Source of the DNA: Cytophagaceae bacterium
GTDB taxonomy: Bacteria > Bacteroidota > Bacteroidia > Cytophagales > Flexibacteraceae
Assembly: GCA_027485575.1 (NCBI GenBank)
Contig: JAIXQU010000168.1
Coordinates: 1-36,558, forward strand
DNA: 36,558 bases
Direction of reading: 5' to 3'
Positions 11,068 to 19,771 of this stretch are shown here, piece by piece; positions within the stretch are counted from its first letter, which is position 1; each line of letters begins with the position of its first letter. The translations under genes and the position numbers were made by a program. The notes under the pieces were generated by a model. That model searched no databases, had not been told where the DNA came from, and saw nothing but the letters and a program-made list of their open reading frames with translations.

Positions 11068-14000
11068 ATGCATGACCAAGGATTTAGGTTTAGTCTGGAG
11101 GAATTCAATACACTCTTTCCCTTTTACCTGCATTTTGACAAAGGGCTTACCATACTTTCCGCTGGAAAATCGTTGGAAAAATTATTTCCTGATTTACCTG
11201 GAAAGCAACTCAAAGACTGTATTTCCATCAAAAGGCCAACACTTTTAAATCCTGATTTTGAATCCTTAAAAGGTTTGTCCGGACAACTGTTGGTTTGGCA
11301 TTGCGGCATTGATGATAAAATCACCCATTTCCGTGGTCAGCTAAAATGGATTGAAGCTGAAAATCAATTTCTCTTACTGGGTTCCCCATGGCTTGAATCG
11401 GTGGACCAATTGGTGGAAAAACAACTTTCCATCCTGGATTTCGCTTCCCACGACCCTTTGATTGATTTGCTTTATGTACTTAAAAATCAGGAGATTAATT
11501 CGAATGAACAGAAATATCTTTTAGAAAAAGTCAACAACCAGAAAAACGAACTGAAAGTATCTACAAAGGCCTTTCAGGAAATGTCTTTGTTTTCAATGGA
11601 GAACCCGGACCCAATGATCAGATTGGATGTTTTGGGGAATATTTTGCTGATGAATCCTGCTGCTCAAGCACTTCAGGAAATTAGCTATCAGGAAAAAAAA
11701 TATCCGATGGATGATTTCTGGAAAATGATTTGCCCCGAAATCGACAAAGAATCTGACAGATGGCTCGTAGAAGGCCAGGTGAATGATCAGACCTTTTCAT
11801 TTGTTTGCAAGTATCTTCCAGAGCCTGCATATTTCAATATTTATGGCCGGGACATCACCGTAGAAAAAGAGGGCCAGGAAGAGATTAAAAGACTCTCACT
11901 CGTAGCAAGTTCCAATGAAAACGGCGTTTTATTCACAGACCCGGATGGTAAAATCAACTGGGCAAACAACGGATTTTGCAACCTAACCGGCTATACGAAA
12001 GAGGAAATTCAAGGCAAAGCACCTATCGATTTGCTTCGGGGACCGTTAACAGACAAGGCAAGCCTGAAAGAAATAGTAGAAGCCTTTGAGGCTGGCAAAA
12101 ACTTCCTGGTCGAATTAATCAATTACAAAAAAAATGGAACTACATTTTGGAGCCGCTCTAAAGGTCAGGCTGTGTATAATGAGTCTGGGAGGTTGATTCA
12201 ATATTTCGCTCTTATTGAAGATATATCGCAGGAAAAAGCGCAGGAAGACCGACTTCGGATTCTTTCACTCATTGCAGAAGAAAATCTGAATGGTGTCTTG
12301 ATTACCGATGCCGATGGCCGCATTACCTGGGTCAATAAGGGGTTCACCAAAATGACAGGCTTCATGTTGGAAGAGGTCATTGGAAAAAAGCCGGGCCACT
12401 TTCTTCAGGGTCCGGAAACCAATCCGGAAACAGTCAGATATCTGTCAAACCAAATAAGAGAAGGATACCCCTTTATATGTGAAATCTTAAACTACAACAA
12501 AGCAAGTCAAAAGTATTGGCTTAGAATTCAAGGCCAGGCCATTCGAAACCAAAGAGGCAAAATTACAGGCTATTTTGCGCTGGAAGAAGACATTACCGTA
12601 GAGCGTGAAAACCAGGATGCCCTAAAGAAAAGTGACGAAAGATGGCAGTTTGCCCTGGAAGGGGCTGGAGATGGTGTTTGGGAATTCAATTTTCAAACAA
12701 GAGAGGTCTTTTTCTCCCAACAATATAAAAAAATGCTTGGATTTTCGGACGAGGATTTTCCGAATTTATATGAAGAATGGGAAAGCAGGGTACATCCGGA
12801 TGACAGATATATTCTGAAAGAAACAGAAAGAGATTACAGATCTGGTTTTGTTCAAAATCACCAACGGGAATTCAGAATGTTGTCGGCATCAGGTCAGTAT
12901 GTATGGATTTTGGACAGAGGTATGGTCGTAAGCCGGACTCCGGATGGAACACCTCTCAGAATCATTGGCACACATTCCGATATTACAGACCGAAAATTAA
13001 CCGAACAAGCACTTCAGTTTAAGGAAGAAAAGTACCGCAACATTCTGGCCAACATGCATCTTGGAATTCTGGAAGTGGACCCGGAAGAAAATATCCTGTA
13101 TGCCAATCAAAGTTTTTGTGAAATATCCGGATTTGAAGAATTGGAACTAATTGGCAGGAATGCCCGGTCCATGTTGGTCTCGGGAAAGACCGATGCTTTT
13201 ATGCAGAAGAAGACAAGTCTGCGTAAAAAAGGGAAGTCAGATGCTTATGAGATAGCCATAAAAAACAAAAGAGGAGAACTCCGTTGGTGGTTGGTATCTG
13301 GCGCACCAAGTTATAACGACAAGGGCGAATTGATTGGCTCTATTGGAATTCACCTTGACATAACAGAACAAAGAAAATTACAGGATGAATTGGTGGAGGC
13401 CAGGGAATTGGCCGAGGCTTCTTCAAAATCGAAAGAGGTATTTCTGACCAATATGAGCCATGAAATCCGAACGCCGATGCATGCCATTTCCGGTATGGCC
13501 GAATTACTTTCAAAAACAAAACTGATTTCCCGGCAAAGATTTTATCTGGAAATAATTCAATCTGCCTCAGAAAATATGCTTGTTATTTTGAACGATATTC
13601 TGGATTTATCAAAACTGGAAGCAAGCAAACTTACCCTGGAAAACATAGGGTTTGATATAAAACTTGTTTTAGAAAAAGCCATAGCGGTTATGCAACACAG
13701 GGCACATGAAAAAAGTCTGGTTCTGAAGTTGGAAAATATTGACTTTGGCATTTCACAAGTCTTGATTGGCGATCCCTTTCGTTTGAACCAAATCCTTTTT
13801 AACCTGATAAGCAATGCCATTAAGTTTACCGAAAGAGGTCAGATTTCAGTGGAATGCCACCTCAAAGAACAGACTGAAAACCGCCAGACTTTGGCTTTAA
13901 AAGTGGCCGATACCGGAATTGGAATGGACAAAGATTTCCTGGAACAGCTTTTTGAAAAATTCACCCAGGAACATCAATCTACGTCAAGAAAATTTGGTGG

Positions 14001-14925
14001 CACCGGCCTCGGCATGAATATAACAAAAGAGTTGGTTGAGCTAATGCATGGCCAGATTGAGGTTGAAAGTACAAAGGGAAAAGGTACAGCTTTTACCATC
14101 AGCATTCCTTTTGAAATAGGCCAGCACAAGGACCTTCCTGTATTGAAAAAAGAAGCCATTAATCCAGATATTTTCAATGGTTTGAAAATTCTTTTGGTTG
14201 ATGACAACGACATGAATCGCCTGGTTGCCAACACCATGCTTGAAAACCTGGGGGCAAAATGTGTGGAAGCCGTGAACGGAAAAGAAGCAGTTGAGTACAT
14301 GAAAAACAACAGTGCCGATCTTATTTTGATGGATATTCAAATGCCGGTAATGGATGGCATTGAAGCAACCAAATTGATAAAGAATCAACCGCACCACCAA
14401 ACGCCCATCATTGCTCTGACGGCCAATGCACTAAAATCAGACAATGAAAAGTACCTGAAAGCGGGTATGGAAGATTCGCTGCCAAAGCCATTTAGTGAAG
14501 ATGAGCTTATCAATCTCATATCCAAAGTTTTAACCAAAAACAAACCTGAAGTAAGAGTTGGCAATCAACCAAACGAAAGAACAGAAGTTCATTTGTACGA
14601 TTTAAGCTTTCTGGAAAAAATGGACCAGGGCAACAGAAGTTTTATTAACAAAATGTTGGAATTATTTCTGAATCAAACACCAACCATGCTCCTCCAAATG
14701 GAAAAAGCACTTCAAGAAAACGACCTGCAAACTATTTCAGATCTTGCACATAAAATGAAGCCCAGTCTGGATAATCTGGGTATTGTTTCATTAAAAGATG
14801 TGGTTCGAAACCTGGAAAAAGCCAATACGCAGCATATAGATTTAGACGAGATAAAACAATGGAATCAAACCTTATCCAAAACATTGAATCTGGTTTTTGA
14901 AAAGCTCAAATTGGAAATTCAATAG
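11068..14925 (+). CDS. HNOBA-PAS hybrid sensor histidine kinase with receiver and HPt
   Basis: A 1285-residue hybrid kinase with no membrane segment, so probably cytoplasmic. Residues 15-140 match the heme-NO-binding-associated (HNOBA) domain of soluble guanylate cyclases: LFPFYLHFD (16-24), SAGKSLEKLFPDL (31-43), KRP (55-57), RGQLKW (89-94), LLGSPW (103-108), ILDFASHD (122-129). A coiled-coil follows (about 145-170), then about five PAS domains to residue 775; the second and third carry LOV-like GP-T and NY-K signatures without the photoactive Cys. The kinase core has H798 (MSHEIRTPM), an N box (LISNAIKF) and G boxes (DTGIGM, GGTGLGM). A receiver with D1089 (LILMDIQMP) and an HPt with H1228 (LAHKMKPS) complete a phosphorelay. 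The sigma54 regulator just upstream is the likely final acceptor. The HNOBA domain suggests it works with a separate H-NOX sensor, which is not in this window. Confidence 0.95.
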   Translation: MHDQGFRFSLEEFNTLFPFYLHFDKGLTILSAGKSLEKLFPDLPGKQLKDCISIKRPTLLNPDFESLKGLSGQLLVWHCGIDDKITHFRGQLKWIEAENQFLLLGSPWLESVDQLVEKQLSILDFASHDPLIDLLYVLKNQEINSNEQKYLLEKVNNQKNELKVSTKAFQEMSLFSMENPDPMIRLDVLGNILLMNPAAQALQEISYQEKKYPMDDFWKMICPEIDKESDRWLVEGQVNDQTFSFVCKYLPEPAYFNIYGRDITVEKEGQEEIKRLSLVASSNENGVLFTDPDGKINWANNGFCNLTGYTKEEIQGKAPIDLLRGPLTDKASLKEIVEAFEAGKNFLVELINYKKNGTTFWSRSKGQAVYNESGRLIQYFALIEDISQEKAQEDRLRILSLIAEENLNGVLITDADGRITWVNKGFTKMTGFMLEEVIGKKPGHFLQGPETNPETVRYLSNQIREGYPFICEILNYNKASQKYWLRIQGQAIRNQRGKITGYFALEEDITVERENQDALKKSDERWQFALEGAGDGVWEFNFQTREVFFSQQYKKMLGFSDEDFPNLYEEWESRVHPDDRYILKETERDYRSGFVQNHQREFRMLSASGQYVWILDRGMVVSRTPDGTPLRIIGTHSDITDRKLTEQALQFKEEKYRNILANMHLGILEVDPEENILYANQSFCEISGFEELELIGRNARSMLVSGKTDAFMQKKTSLRKKGKSDAYEIAIKNKRGELRWWLVSGAPSYNDKGELIGSIGIHLDITEQRKLQDELVEARELAEASSKSKEVFLTNMSHEIRTPMHAISGMAELLSKTKLISRQRFYLEIIQSASENMLVILNDILDLSKLEASKLTLENIGFDIKLVLEKAIAVMQHRAHEKSLVLKLENIDFGISQVLIGDPFRLNQILFNLISNAIKFTERGQISVECHLKEQTENRQTLALKVADTGIGMDKDFLEQLFEKFTQEHQSTSRKFGGTGLGMNITKELVELMHGQIEVESTKGKGTAFTISIPFEIGQHKDLPVLKKEAINPDIFNGLKILLVDDNDMNRLVANTMLENLGAKCVEAVNGKEAVEYMKNNSADLILMDIQMPVMDGIEATKLIKNQPHHQTPIIALTANALKSDNEKYLKAGMEDSLPKPFSEDELINLISKVLTKNKPEVRVGNQPNERTEVHLYDLSFLEKMDQGNRSFINKMLELFLNQTPTMLLQMEKALQENDLQTISDLAHKMKPSLDNLGIVSLKDVVRNLEKANTQHIDLDEIKQWNQTLSKTLNLVFEKLKLEIQ

Positions 14926-14974
14926 GCAAAGGAAGTGTTGATTTGAAGACCCGGGGAAAAAGAAGGAAATGGTC

Positions 14975-14996
14975 AAAAAAAAAGGCCACCGCTTTT
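14975..14996 (-). terminator. Weak terminator after the photolyase operon
   Basis: Read on the minus strand just past the stop at 15002, AAAAG (14996-14992) pairs with CTTTT (14984-14980) around a GC-rich 7-base loop and leads into nine T. The stem is short, so the call is tentative; the convergent kinase gene ends at 14925. Confidence 0.3.
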
Positions 14997-15001
14997 GTTT
15001 C

Positions 15002-16477
15002 CTACAGCATTTCTAAAAACCCTTCCGCCTTTTCCAAATGACTCTTTTGTTTTTCCAATGTCATTTTATCAAAGGTCCCTACCAACATGCCCAGCCTTGG
15101 ATTGCTTAGGAAAAAATCACGGTGAACATGCATAAACCTCCAGAAAAGGCCATCCCAGATTTCCTGCCATGACCCTTTTTTAAAGTCGCTCATCTTTAAT
15201 AGATAATTGCTGCCGCTGATGTAGGGTTTGGTGGCCATCAAACCGCCGTCTGCAAACTGACTCATGCCATATACGTTGGGCACCATTACCCAGTCGTAGC
15301 TGTCGATAAACATTTCCATAAACCAGCGATAGACCTCATCCGGGTCAAATTCACAAAGCAACATGAAATTCCCAAGCACCATAAGTCGCTCTATATGATG
15401 GCAATAACCCGTTTCCAAAACCTTTTTGATTGTAACATCTATGGGTTCAATTCCAGTAGTACCTGTCCAGAAGCTTGCCGGAATTTTCCGCTTAAATCCC
15501 CAATAATTTCGGGTTCTTTCCTCGGTTCCTTTCAGTTGGTAAACAGCCCTTATGAACTCACGCCAACCCAAAATCTGGCGGATAAATCCTTCCAATGAGT
15601 TAAGTGGAATATCGTTGCCAGCAGAAAAATCCAGCGTTTCATTTAAGATTTCGTTAGGCGAAATCAAACCTACATTCATCATGGGTGTGAGAATGCTGTG
15701 GTGTAAAATGGTTTGGCCTTGCACCATGGCATCTTCATAAAGGCCAAATTCTGCAAATCGGTTTTTCAAAAAATCTGACAACCAGATTCTGCTTTCTTCA
15801 AATGTGCATGGATATAAAAAGTCTGGGTTTATCTGGCCATAGTTTCCGGAAAAATGAAGTTGCGTATATGAAATGGCTTCTTTATAAAAAGAATTGATGG
15901 CCAATGGACGTACGGTGGGTGGCTTCTTTTCTTTTGGATATTTCAGTCGGTTTTCAGCATCAAAAGTCCACTTCCCTCCTACTGGCTTTCCGTCGCTTTC
16001 AAGTAAAATTCTCCGCTTAGTCCTTTGGGTTTTATAGAAATCGGTCTGAAACATTTTCTTCTTATCCGCAAAATGAGAGAGAATTTCTTCCTCCGAATTT
16101 AAAAACATGGGGCTGGAGTGTTTTATGGCCACAACCTGATTTTGCAAAGAGGATTCAGCGATGCGCATTTCCAGCCAATTGTCAACCGTATCTACGTATT
16201 CAATAGACTTTATTCCAGCAGTTCTGAGATAAGAAATCAGGTTCCTGACATCCGAAATTGGATTCCCCGATTCAACGTAAACCACCTCAATTCCTTTGTC
16301 TTCAAGGTAGGTTTCATAAAACTTCATACTTGCCCGGTGAAAGGCAATCTTTTGTTTGTGGAAATTATATTGTTTGAAAAAAAGGAATTCTTCAACCAAA
16401 TAAATGCTTGAGCAATTGTCTAACAATACACTGTTTTCAAACAGCTGATGAGGAAATACGATTCCGGTTGATTTCAT
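15002..16477 (-). CDS. COG3046-type cryptochrome/photolyase lacking the Fe-S loop
   Basis: This 491-residue protein belongs to the bacterial cryptochrome / (6-4) photolyase lineage (DPRP, FeS-BCP; PhrB of Agrobacterium and CryB of Rhodobacter are the known members). An N-terminal alpha/beta domain (1 to about 130) starts [13 protein letters not shown]. The FAD-binding helical half has [60 protein letters not shown] and NPRLGML. In characterised members a Cys-rich insert (YC-GC, then ACPFN-LYW) follows MSDY and holds a 4Fe-4S cluster. Here MSDF runs almost straight into IWDGLFWRF with no Cys, and DPDEVYRW has Tyr where I expect the first ligand. The cluster is therefore probably absent. The start overlaps the DUF2256 stop (ATGA, 16474-16477), implying coupled translation. 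Repair substrate cannot be read from sequence. Confidence 0.88.
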   Translation of the reverse strand: MKSTGIVFPHQLFENSVLLDNCSSIYLVEEFLFFKQYNFHKQKIAFHRASMKFYETYLEDKGIEVVYVESGNPISDVRNLISYLRTAGIKSIEYVDTVDNWLEMRIAESSLQNQVVAIKHSSPMFLNSEEEILSHFADKKKMFQTDFYKTQRTKRRILLESDGKPVGGKWTFDAENRLKYPKEKKPPTVRPLAINSFYKEAISYTQLHFSGNYGQINPDFLYPCTFEESRIWLSDFLKNRFAEFGLYEDAMVQGQTILHHSILTPMMNVGLISPNEILNETLDFSAGNDIPLNSLEGFIRQILGWREFIRAVYQLKGTEERTRNYWGFKRKIPASFWTGTTGIEPIDVTIKKVLETGYCHHIERLMVLGNFMLLCEFDPDEVYRWFMEMFIDSYDWVMVPNVYGMSQFADGGLMATKPYISGSNYLLKMSDFKKGSWQEIWDGLFWRFMHVHRDFFLSNPRLGMLVGTFDKMTLEKQKSHLEKAEGFLEML

Positions 16478-16620
16478 TTTTTTGATTTTTCATTTCTGCA
16501 CTTTTCGCTGCAATATTTCACTTCATGCCAGACTTTTTCCCATTTCTTTCTCCAGGCAAACGGGCGCTGGCAAACCAGGCAGACCTTCTCGGGTAAATTT
16601 TGTTTTTTAACGTTTTTCAA
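16474..16620 (-). CDS. DUF2256 small zinc-ribbon-like protein
   Basis: A 48-residue protein containing [18 protein letters not shown] and then VKYCSEKC, the hallmark of DUF2256: two CxxC-type pairs (C14/C17 and C37/C41) suited to binding zinc. Members are commonly encoded beside photolyase/cryptochrome genes. The only usable start is TTG at 16620-16618, because an in-frame TAG lies two codons upstream, and this gives the usual family length. The stop TGA overlaps the ATG of the downstream photolyase. The gene is easily missed because of its size and start codon. Molecular function is unknown. Confidence 0.85.
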   Translation of the reverse strand: MKNVKKQNLPEKVCLVCQRPFAWRKKWEKVWHEVKYCSEKCRNEKSKK

Positions 16621-16625
16621 ATGCT

Positions 16626-16750
16626 ACGAAGATGTCAGGGCTACGCCCCTTTTTTATTTTGATATTTTCTGTTACAAAGATGTCAGGGCTACGCCCCTTT
16701 TGATTTTGCTTTTTTTGGGTTTACGGAGATGCCAGGGCTACGCTCCTTTT
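16626..16750. repeat. Three spaced copies of a 28-bp hairpin repeat
   Basis: Copies at 16626-16655, 16674-16701 and 16723-16750 share the core GATGTCAGGGCTACGCCCC followed by TTTT; the third has two base changes. Starts are 48 and 49 bases apart. AGGG and CCCT (or CTCC) within each copy can pair around the GCTACG loop. They fill the 153-base gap between the class I-like photolyase and DUF2256. On the plus strand each copy looks like a small hairpin plus T-run, but the flanking genes are on the minus strand. Confidence 0.85.
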
Positions 16751-16773
16751 GAAAAATTTCTTTGATGTTGTTT

Positions 16774-18249
16774 TCAAAGTCGGTTTTGGTTTTTATCAAA
16801 CTTGCTGTTTTTGGTGTGGGTCCTTATAATTCGCACATTTTCAGCTTTTACCAGTTCATCTTTTCGCAATTTCCAAAGCGCATCCACATTCTTCCGGAGT
16901 TCAGATTGTAAGTCAATAATGGGAAGTGGATAATCTCTGCCCAATTTAAAATTGTATAGCATAGCATCTATTTCCGTCATCAACCAGGGCTGATGTCGAA
17001 AGGCTATTGGCAAAGCGGAAAGCTCCGGTAACCACTGGGAAATAAACTCTGCTCCCGGGTCATGCTCCAAAGAATTTTTGACAGGATTATACACCCGAAT
17101 GGTATTGACACCGGTTGTTCCGGATTGCATTTGAAATTGGGGATAATGTATTCCAGGTTCATAATCTAAAAACAATTGTGCCAGAAAATGAGCCCCTTGT
17201 CGCCAATCCAAAAACAAATGATGGCTTAAAAATGAAACCAACATGGCCCGCATTCTGAAGTTAATCCAGCCTGTTTTTTCTAAACAACGCATACATGCAT
17301 CCACCATGGGAATTCCGGTGGTACCTGTTTTCCATGCCGTTAGCCAATTTTCATTTTCTACATAATCGAGTTTCGCATATCCTTTGTTGATGCATTCCGT
17401 TTCATAGCTGCAATCCATTTCAAATTTTTGAATAAAATGGCAATGCCAGTGTAATCTGGAGAGAAAACCCTGAAAAGGTCGTTTTACCCCGGGTTGTTGG
17501 AGTCTCAATTGGGTAGCGTGAAAAACCTGCCGGACAGAAATATTACCCCAGGCCAGATAAGGCGAAAGGCGGGCACAGGACTTTCTGCTTAGCAAAGGTT
17601 TGGAAATGTGTTTGTTGTAATTTTGGCCACGCTCACTTAGAAAAGAATCCAGATACTTCCAGGCATTCAATTCTCCGGAAGGCTGAAAGGAGGACGGATA
17701 TTTTAACAACGACTCCAAAAGTTCAGGTTGCAAAGGAAATGGATGCTCAAATGGCGTACATTCTGCGCTTTGGAATACATTTTTAATCACAGGAGCATTC
17801 ATTTTTTCATTCCATAATGCGTCCCATTTCACCCTGTTTTTCAGTCCCCGGACAACGCCATTATTTTGAAACTCCCTCCAGATAATGCCAGATTTTAAAA
17901 ACTTCTTTTTGAGTGCTTTGTCTCTGTCATAAGTGATTTTGATTCCGCTTTCCTGGTAACTGAAAATGCTTTTTACCTCAAATTTCTGAATCAAAAAATC
18001 AAAGACCTTTTCTGCATCCCCGTGAAATATCTTCACCTCTTTTCCAAATGGTAAGAGTATTTGATTCATCGCCAAAATAGAATGGAATTGAAACTGCAAA
18101 TGCCTCATTGAACAATCCGGATAAGCCAGGACAGAAGGTTCAAAAAGGAAAAGAATCAAATAGGGAATCCCTTCCGATTCAGCAGCTTGAAGTGCTTCGT
18201 GGTCTTGTGTGCGCAAGTCCCTTTTTAGCCAAACCAGATTAACAGGCAT
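16774..18249 (-). CDS. Class I-like photolyase/cryptochrome (FAD-binding)
   Basis: A flavoprotein of the DNA photolyase/cryptochrome superfamily, 491 residues from the chosen start. The N-terminal antenna-type Rossmann domain begins [17 protein letters not shown] and runs to about residue 130. The helical FAD domain (about 195-455) has [64 protein letters not shown] and [17 protein letters not shown]. In place of the canonical GGWQW-x-A segment it has [16 protein letters not shown], typical of a distinct subgroup whose repair activity I cannot name. I chose ATG at 18249: it lies two bases after the upstream stop and gives the canonical N-terminus. The longer frame (from 18291) would overlap the upstream gene by 40 bases and add 14 atypical residues. 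It probably acts on pyrimidine dimers or as a light sensor. Confidence 0.9.
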   Translation of the reverse strand: MPVNLVWLKRDLRTQDHEALQAAESEGIPYLILFLFEPSVLAYPDCSMRHLQFQFHSILAMNQILLPFGKEVKIFHGDAEKVFDFLIQKFEVKSIFSYQESGIKITYDRDKALKKKFLKSGIIWREFQNNGVVRGLKNRVKWDALWNEKMNAPVIKNVFQSAECTPFEHPFPLQPELLESLLKYPSSFQPSGELNAWKYLDSFLSERGQNYNKHISKPLLSRKSCARLSPYLAWGNISVRQVFHATQLRLQQPGVKRPFQGFLSRLHWHCHFIQKFEMDCSYETECINKGYAKLDYVENENWLTAWKTGTTGIPMVDACMRCLEKTGWINFRMRAMLVSFLSHHLFLDWRQGAHFLAQLFLDYEPGIHYPQFQMQSGTTGVNTIRVYNPVKNSLEHDPGAEFISQWLPELSALPIAFRHQPWLMTEIDAMLYNFKLGRDYPLPIIDLQSELRKNVDALWKLRKDELVKAENVRIIRTHTKNSKFDKNQNRL

Positions 18250-18251
18250 TT

Positions 18252-19352
18252 TCAATACGCCTTTTTTATTTCCTTTTCCAGCACTTTCCAATAGGCAAAA
18301 AATGAGGGGAAATAGCCTTTCACCTTTTCACTAATCCAATCTCTGCTTTCCTCAATTCCATTGTAATGTCTGTTTAAAGGATGCTCTTTGAAATAGATTT
18401 TTTCAGATTGACATTCACTTTTTAAAGCTTCAAAACTTCCCACAAAAACCTGTATATCAGGAATATTTTTACTCAGATTCAGCATAAAATCAAGACACTT
18501 ACTACTGATTGGATATTGTTGAAAAACTTCAGGTTCCAGCAATAAAATCCGGTTTCCAGGTTCGCCAGCGTGCCAAAGCGGGTCCAGATTGTAATAGTTA
18601 TAAATGAAACTTGGGAATTCAGGGTTGAAAGTCAAGGCTTGACTTTGTGGCAAAACGGTTTGGGCGTCAAACTTTGTCGTTCTCTTCAGTACCTCTGGAA
18701 TTCCCATGGATGCCAATTCCTCATAATCCGCATTCAAAAAACTATTTTGAAAAGGGGTATTTGTATAACGGCTAATGTTTTCCTGGTTGGCAAAGTACTT
18801 TTTTCCACTGTTGCTGCCGGCCACCCATTGCCAGCTGCAGGCATTGCTGGCCCAGTCACCGTCCAGCAAATGGTAGTACATCCATTTCGCAGGATTTTTC
18901 CAGTGAGACTGCCCGATGTTACAAGCCAGGGAAGCCGTGTACATCCGGCAATGGTTATGCATGTAGCCGGTGTCATACAATTTTTTTATGGCATTGTCAA
19001 TTCCCTGAATACCAGTCCTTCCATTTGGAATTTCAATTGGAGTTTCAAAGTTGGAAACCTTTTCCTGAGGATGCTTTATATCCAGATCAATGTCCTTTTC
19101 CTGCCAAACCCTTTGAAAATAATCCCGCCAGGCAAGCTCTTTTATAAAAGATTCAATTTGATTGAGTTCAAATCCCCTGTCTAAAACCGATTTCAGAACT
19201 TGCTTTGTACTGATTACACCTCTGGAAATATAAGGTGAAAGATAGGTTACATCTCCGTTGAGGTAGTTTCTGGTTTTGCCATATTTGATTGGATCTATGG
19301 CTTCAACCCGAGCCAGAATTTGGTTATAATCGGTTTCAAAAATCAATTTCAT
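18252..19352 (-). CDS. Photolyase-like FAD-binding protein with reversed domain order
   Basis: The 366-residue protein starts directly with the photolyase FAD-binding helical domain (about 10-215): [80 protein letters not shown] and RYTNTPFQN. The FAD-contacting segments (HN-RM, DGD-AxN, WQW) are kept. There is no N-terminal antenna domain. Instead a C-terminal segment (about 245-366) has alternating strands and helices ([28 protein letters not shown]) and ends [11 protein letters not shown], resembling part of a photolyase alpha/beta domain moved to the other end. Similar short proteins are, to my knowledge, common in Bacteroidota but uncharacterised. Its ATG overlaps the upstream stop (ATGA, 19349-19352) and its stop is two bases before the next photolyase start, so all are translated together. 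Confidence 0.85.
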   Translation of the reverse strand: MKLIFETDYNQILARVEAIDPIKYGKTRNYLNGDVTYLSPYISRGVISTKQVLKSVLDRGFELNQIESFIKELAWRDYFQRVWQEKDIDLDIKHPQEKVSNFETPIEIPNGRTGIQGIDNAIKKLYDTGYMHNHCRMYTASLACNIGQSHWKNPAKWMYYHLLDGDWASNACSWQWVAGSNSGKKYFANQENISRYTNTPFQNSFLNADYEELASMGIPEVLKRTTKFDAQTVLPQSQALTFNPEFPSFIYNYYNLDPLWHAGEPGNRILLLEPEVFQQYPISSKCLDFMLNLSKNIPDIQVFVGSFEALKSECQSEKIYFKEHPLNRHYNGIEESRDWISEKVKGYFPSFFAYWKVLEKEIKKAY

Positions 19353-19612
19353 ACCCGTTTGCTGATTTTATTCATCGCGATGCTTCTTTGCCTGCTACAC
19401 TTAAACCGCTCTATTTCAGGGTTCCGCTTCTTTTCATGTTTTTGACTCACACCTGAGTTCACCCGCTTTCTCCATAAGTTGAAACTGCTGCGCTTCAACG
19501 TCTTACGCATCAGGGCAATTACCTCCGATTCACTTAGACCAAACTGGGCTTTGATGGCGTCAAAACTGGTTCGGTCTTCCCAGGCCATTTCTATGATTCT
19601 GTCGGTGTCCAT
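19349..19612 (-). CDS. TIGR03643 / DUF2805 family protein
   Basis: An 87-residue basic protein with the family signature: IIEMAWEDRTSFDAI (6-20), QFGLSESEVIALMR (23-36), LKRSSFNLWRKRV (39-51) and a trailing QKHEKKR. The central part looks like a small helix-turn-helix (FGLSESEVIALM). The family is found next to photolyase genes in Bacteroidota and marine bacteria; its role is unknown. It is the first gene of the five-gene photolyase operon and overlaps the second by the ATGA sequence. A DNA- or RNA-binding regulator of the operon is an inference from the helix-turn-helix look only. Confidence 0.88.
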   Translation of the reverse strand: MDTDRIIEMAWEDRTSFDAIKAQFGLSESEVIALMRKTLKRSSFNLWRKRVNSGVSQKHEKKRNPEIERFKCSRQRSIAMNKISKRV

Positions 19613-19701
19613 TGTGATTTTTTATAAAATGAAGGAACAATCTTTCCCTCACCACTTTGTATAAATTATAATTTAAAACAAGGCTGCTTAAAGGTTGTTT
19701 T

Positions 19702-19730
19702 CAAATTAAGGAATTTTATTTCCAGAACAA
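19702..19730 (-). promoter_or_regulatory. Candidate promoter of the photolyase operon
   Basis: On the minus strand TTG (19730-19728) is followed after 18 bases by TTAATTTG (19709-19702), one base off the Bacteroidota -7 consensus TAnnTTTG, with near-consensus spacing. It would leave a leader of about 80-90 bases before the ATG at 19612. The region is AT-rich, so chance matches are likely. Confidence 0.3.
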
Positions 19731-19771
19731 CTGCCTCGTTTTGAAGTCATATTCTCAAACTATAGCATATT

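Noticed and set aside
16626-16750. CRISPR-like spaced repeats
   Set aside because: Only three degenerate copies, spacers of about 20 bases with similar AT-rich T-tract content, and no cas genes in the window. Better described as a dispersed hairpin repeat.
18250-18291. Longer start for the class I-like photolyase (14 extra residues)
   Set aside because: It would overlap the upstream coding sequence by 40 bases and add [14 protein letters not shown] before the canonical [10 protein letters not shown] start; ATG at 18249 fits the family and the 2-base spacing.
18570-19184. 204-codon open frame on the plus strand
   Set aside because: Antisense to the strongly supported FAD-binding protein; no recognisable motif.
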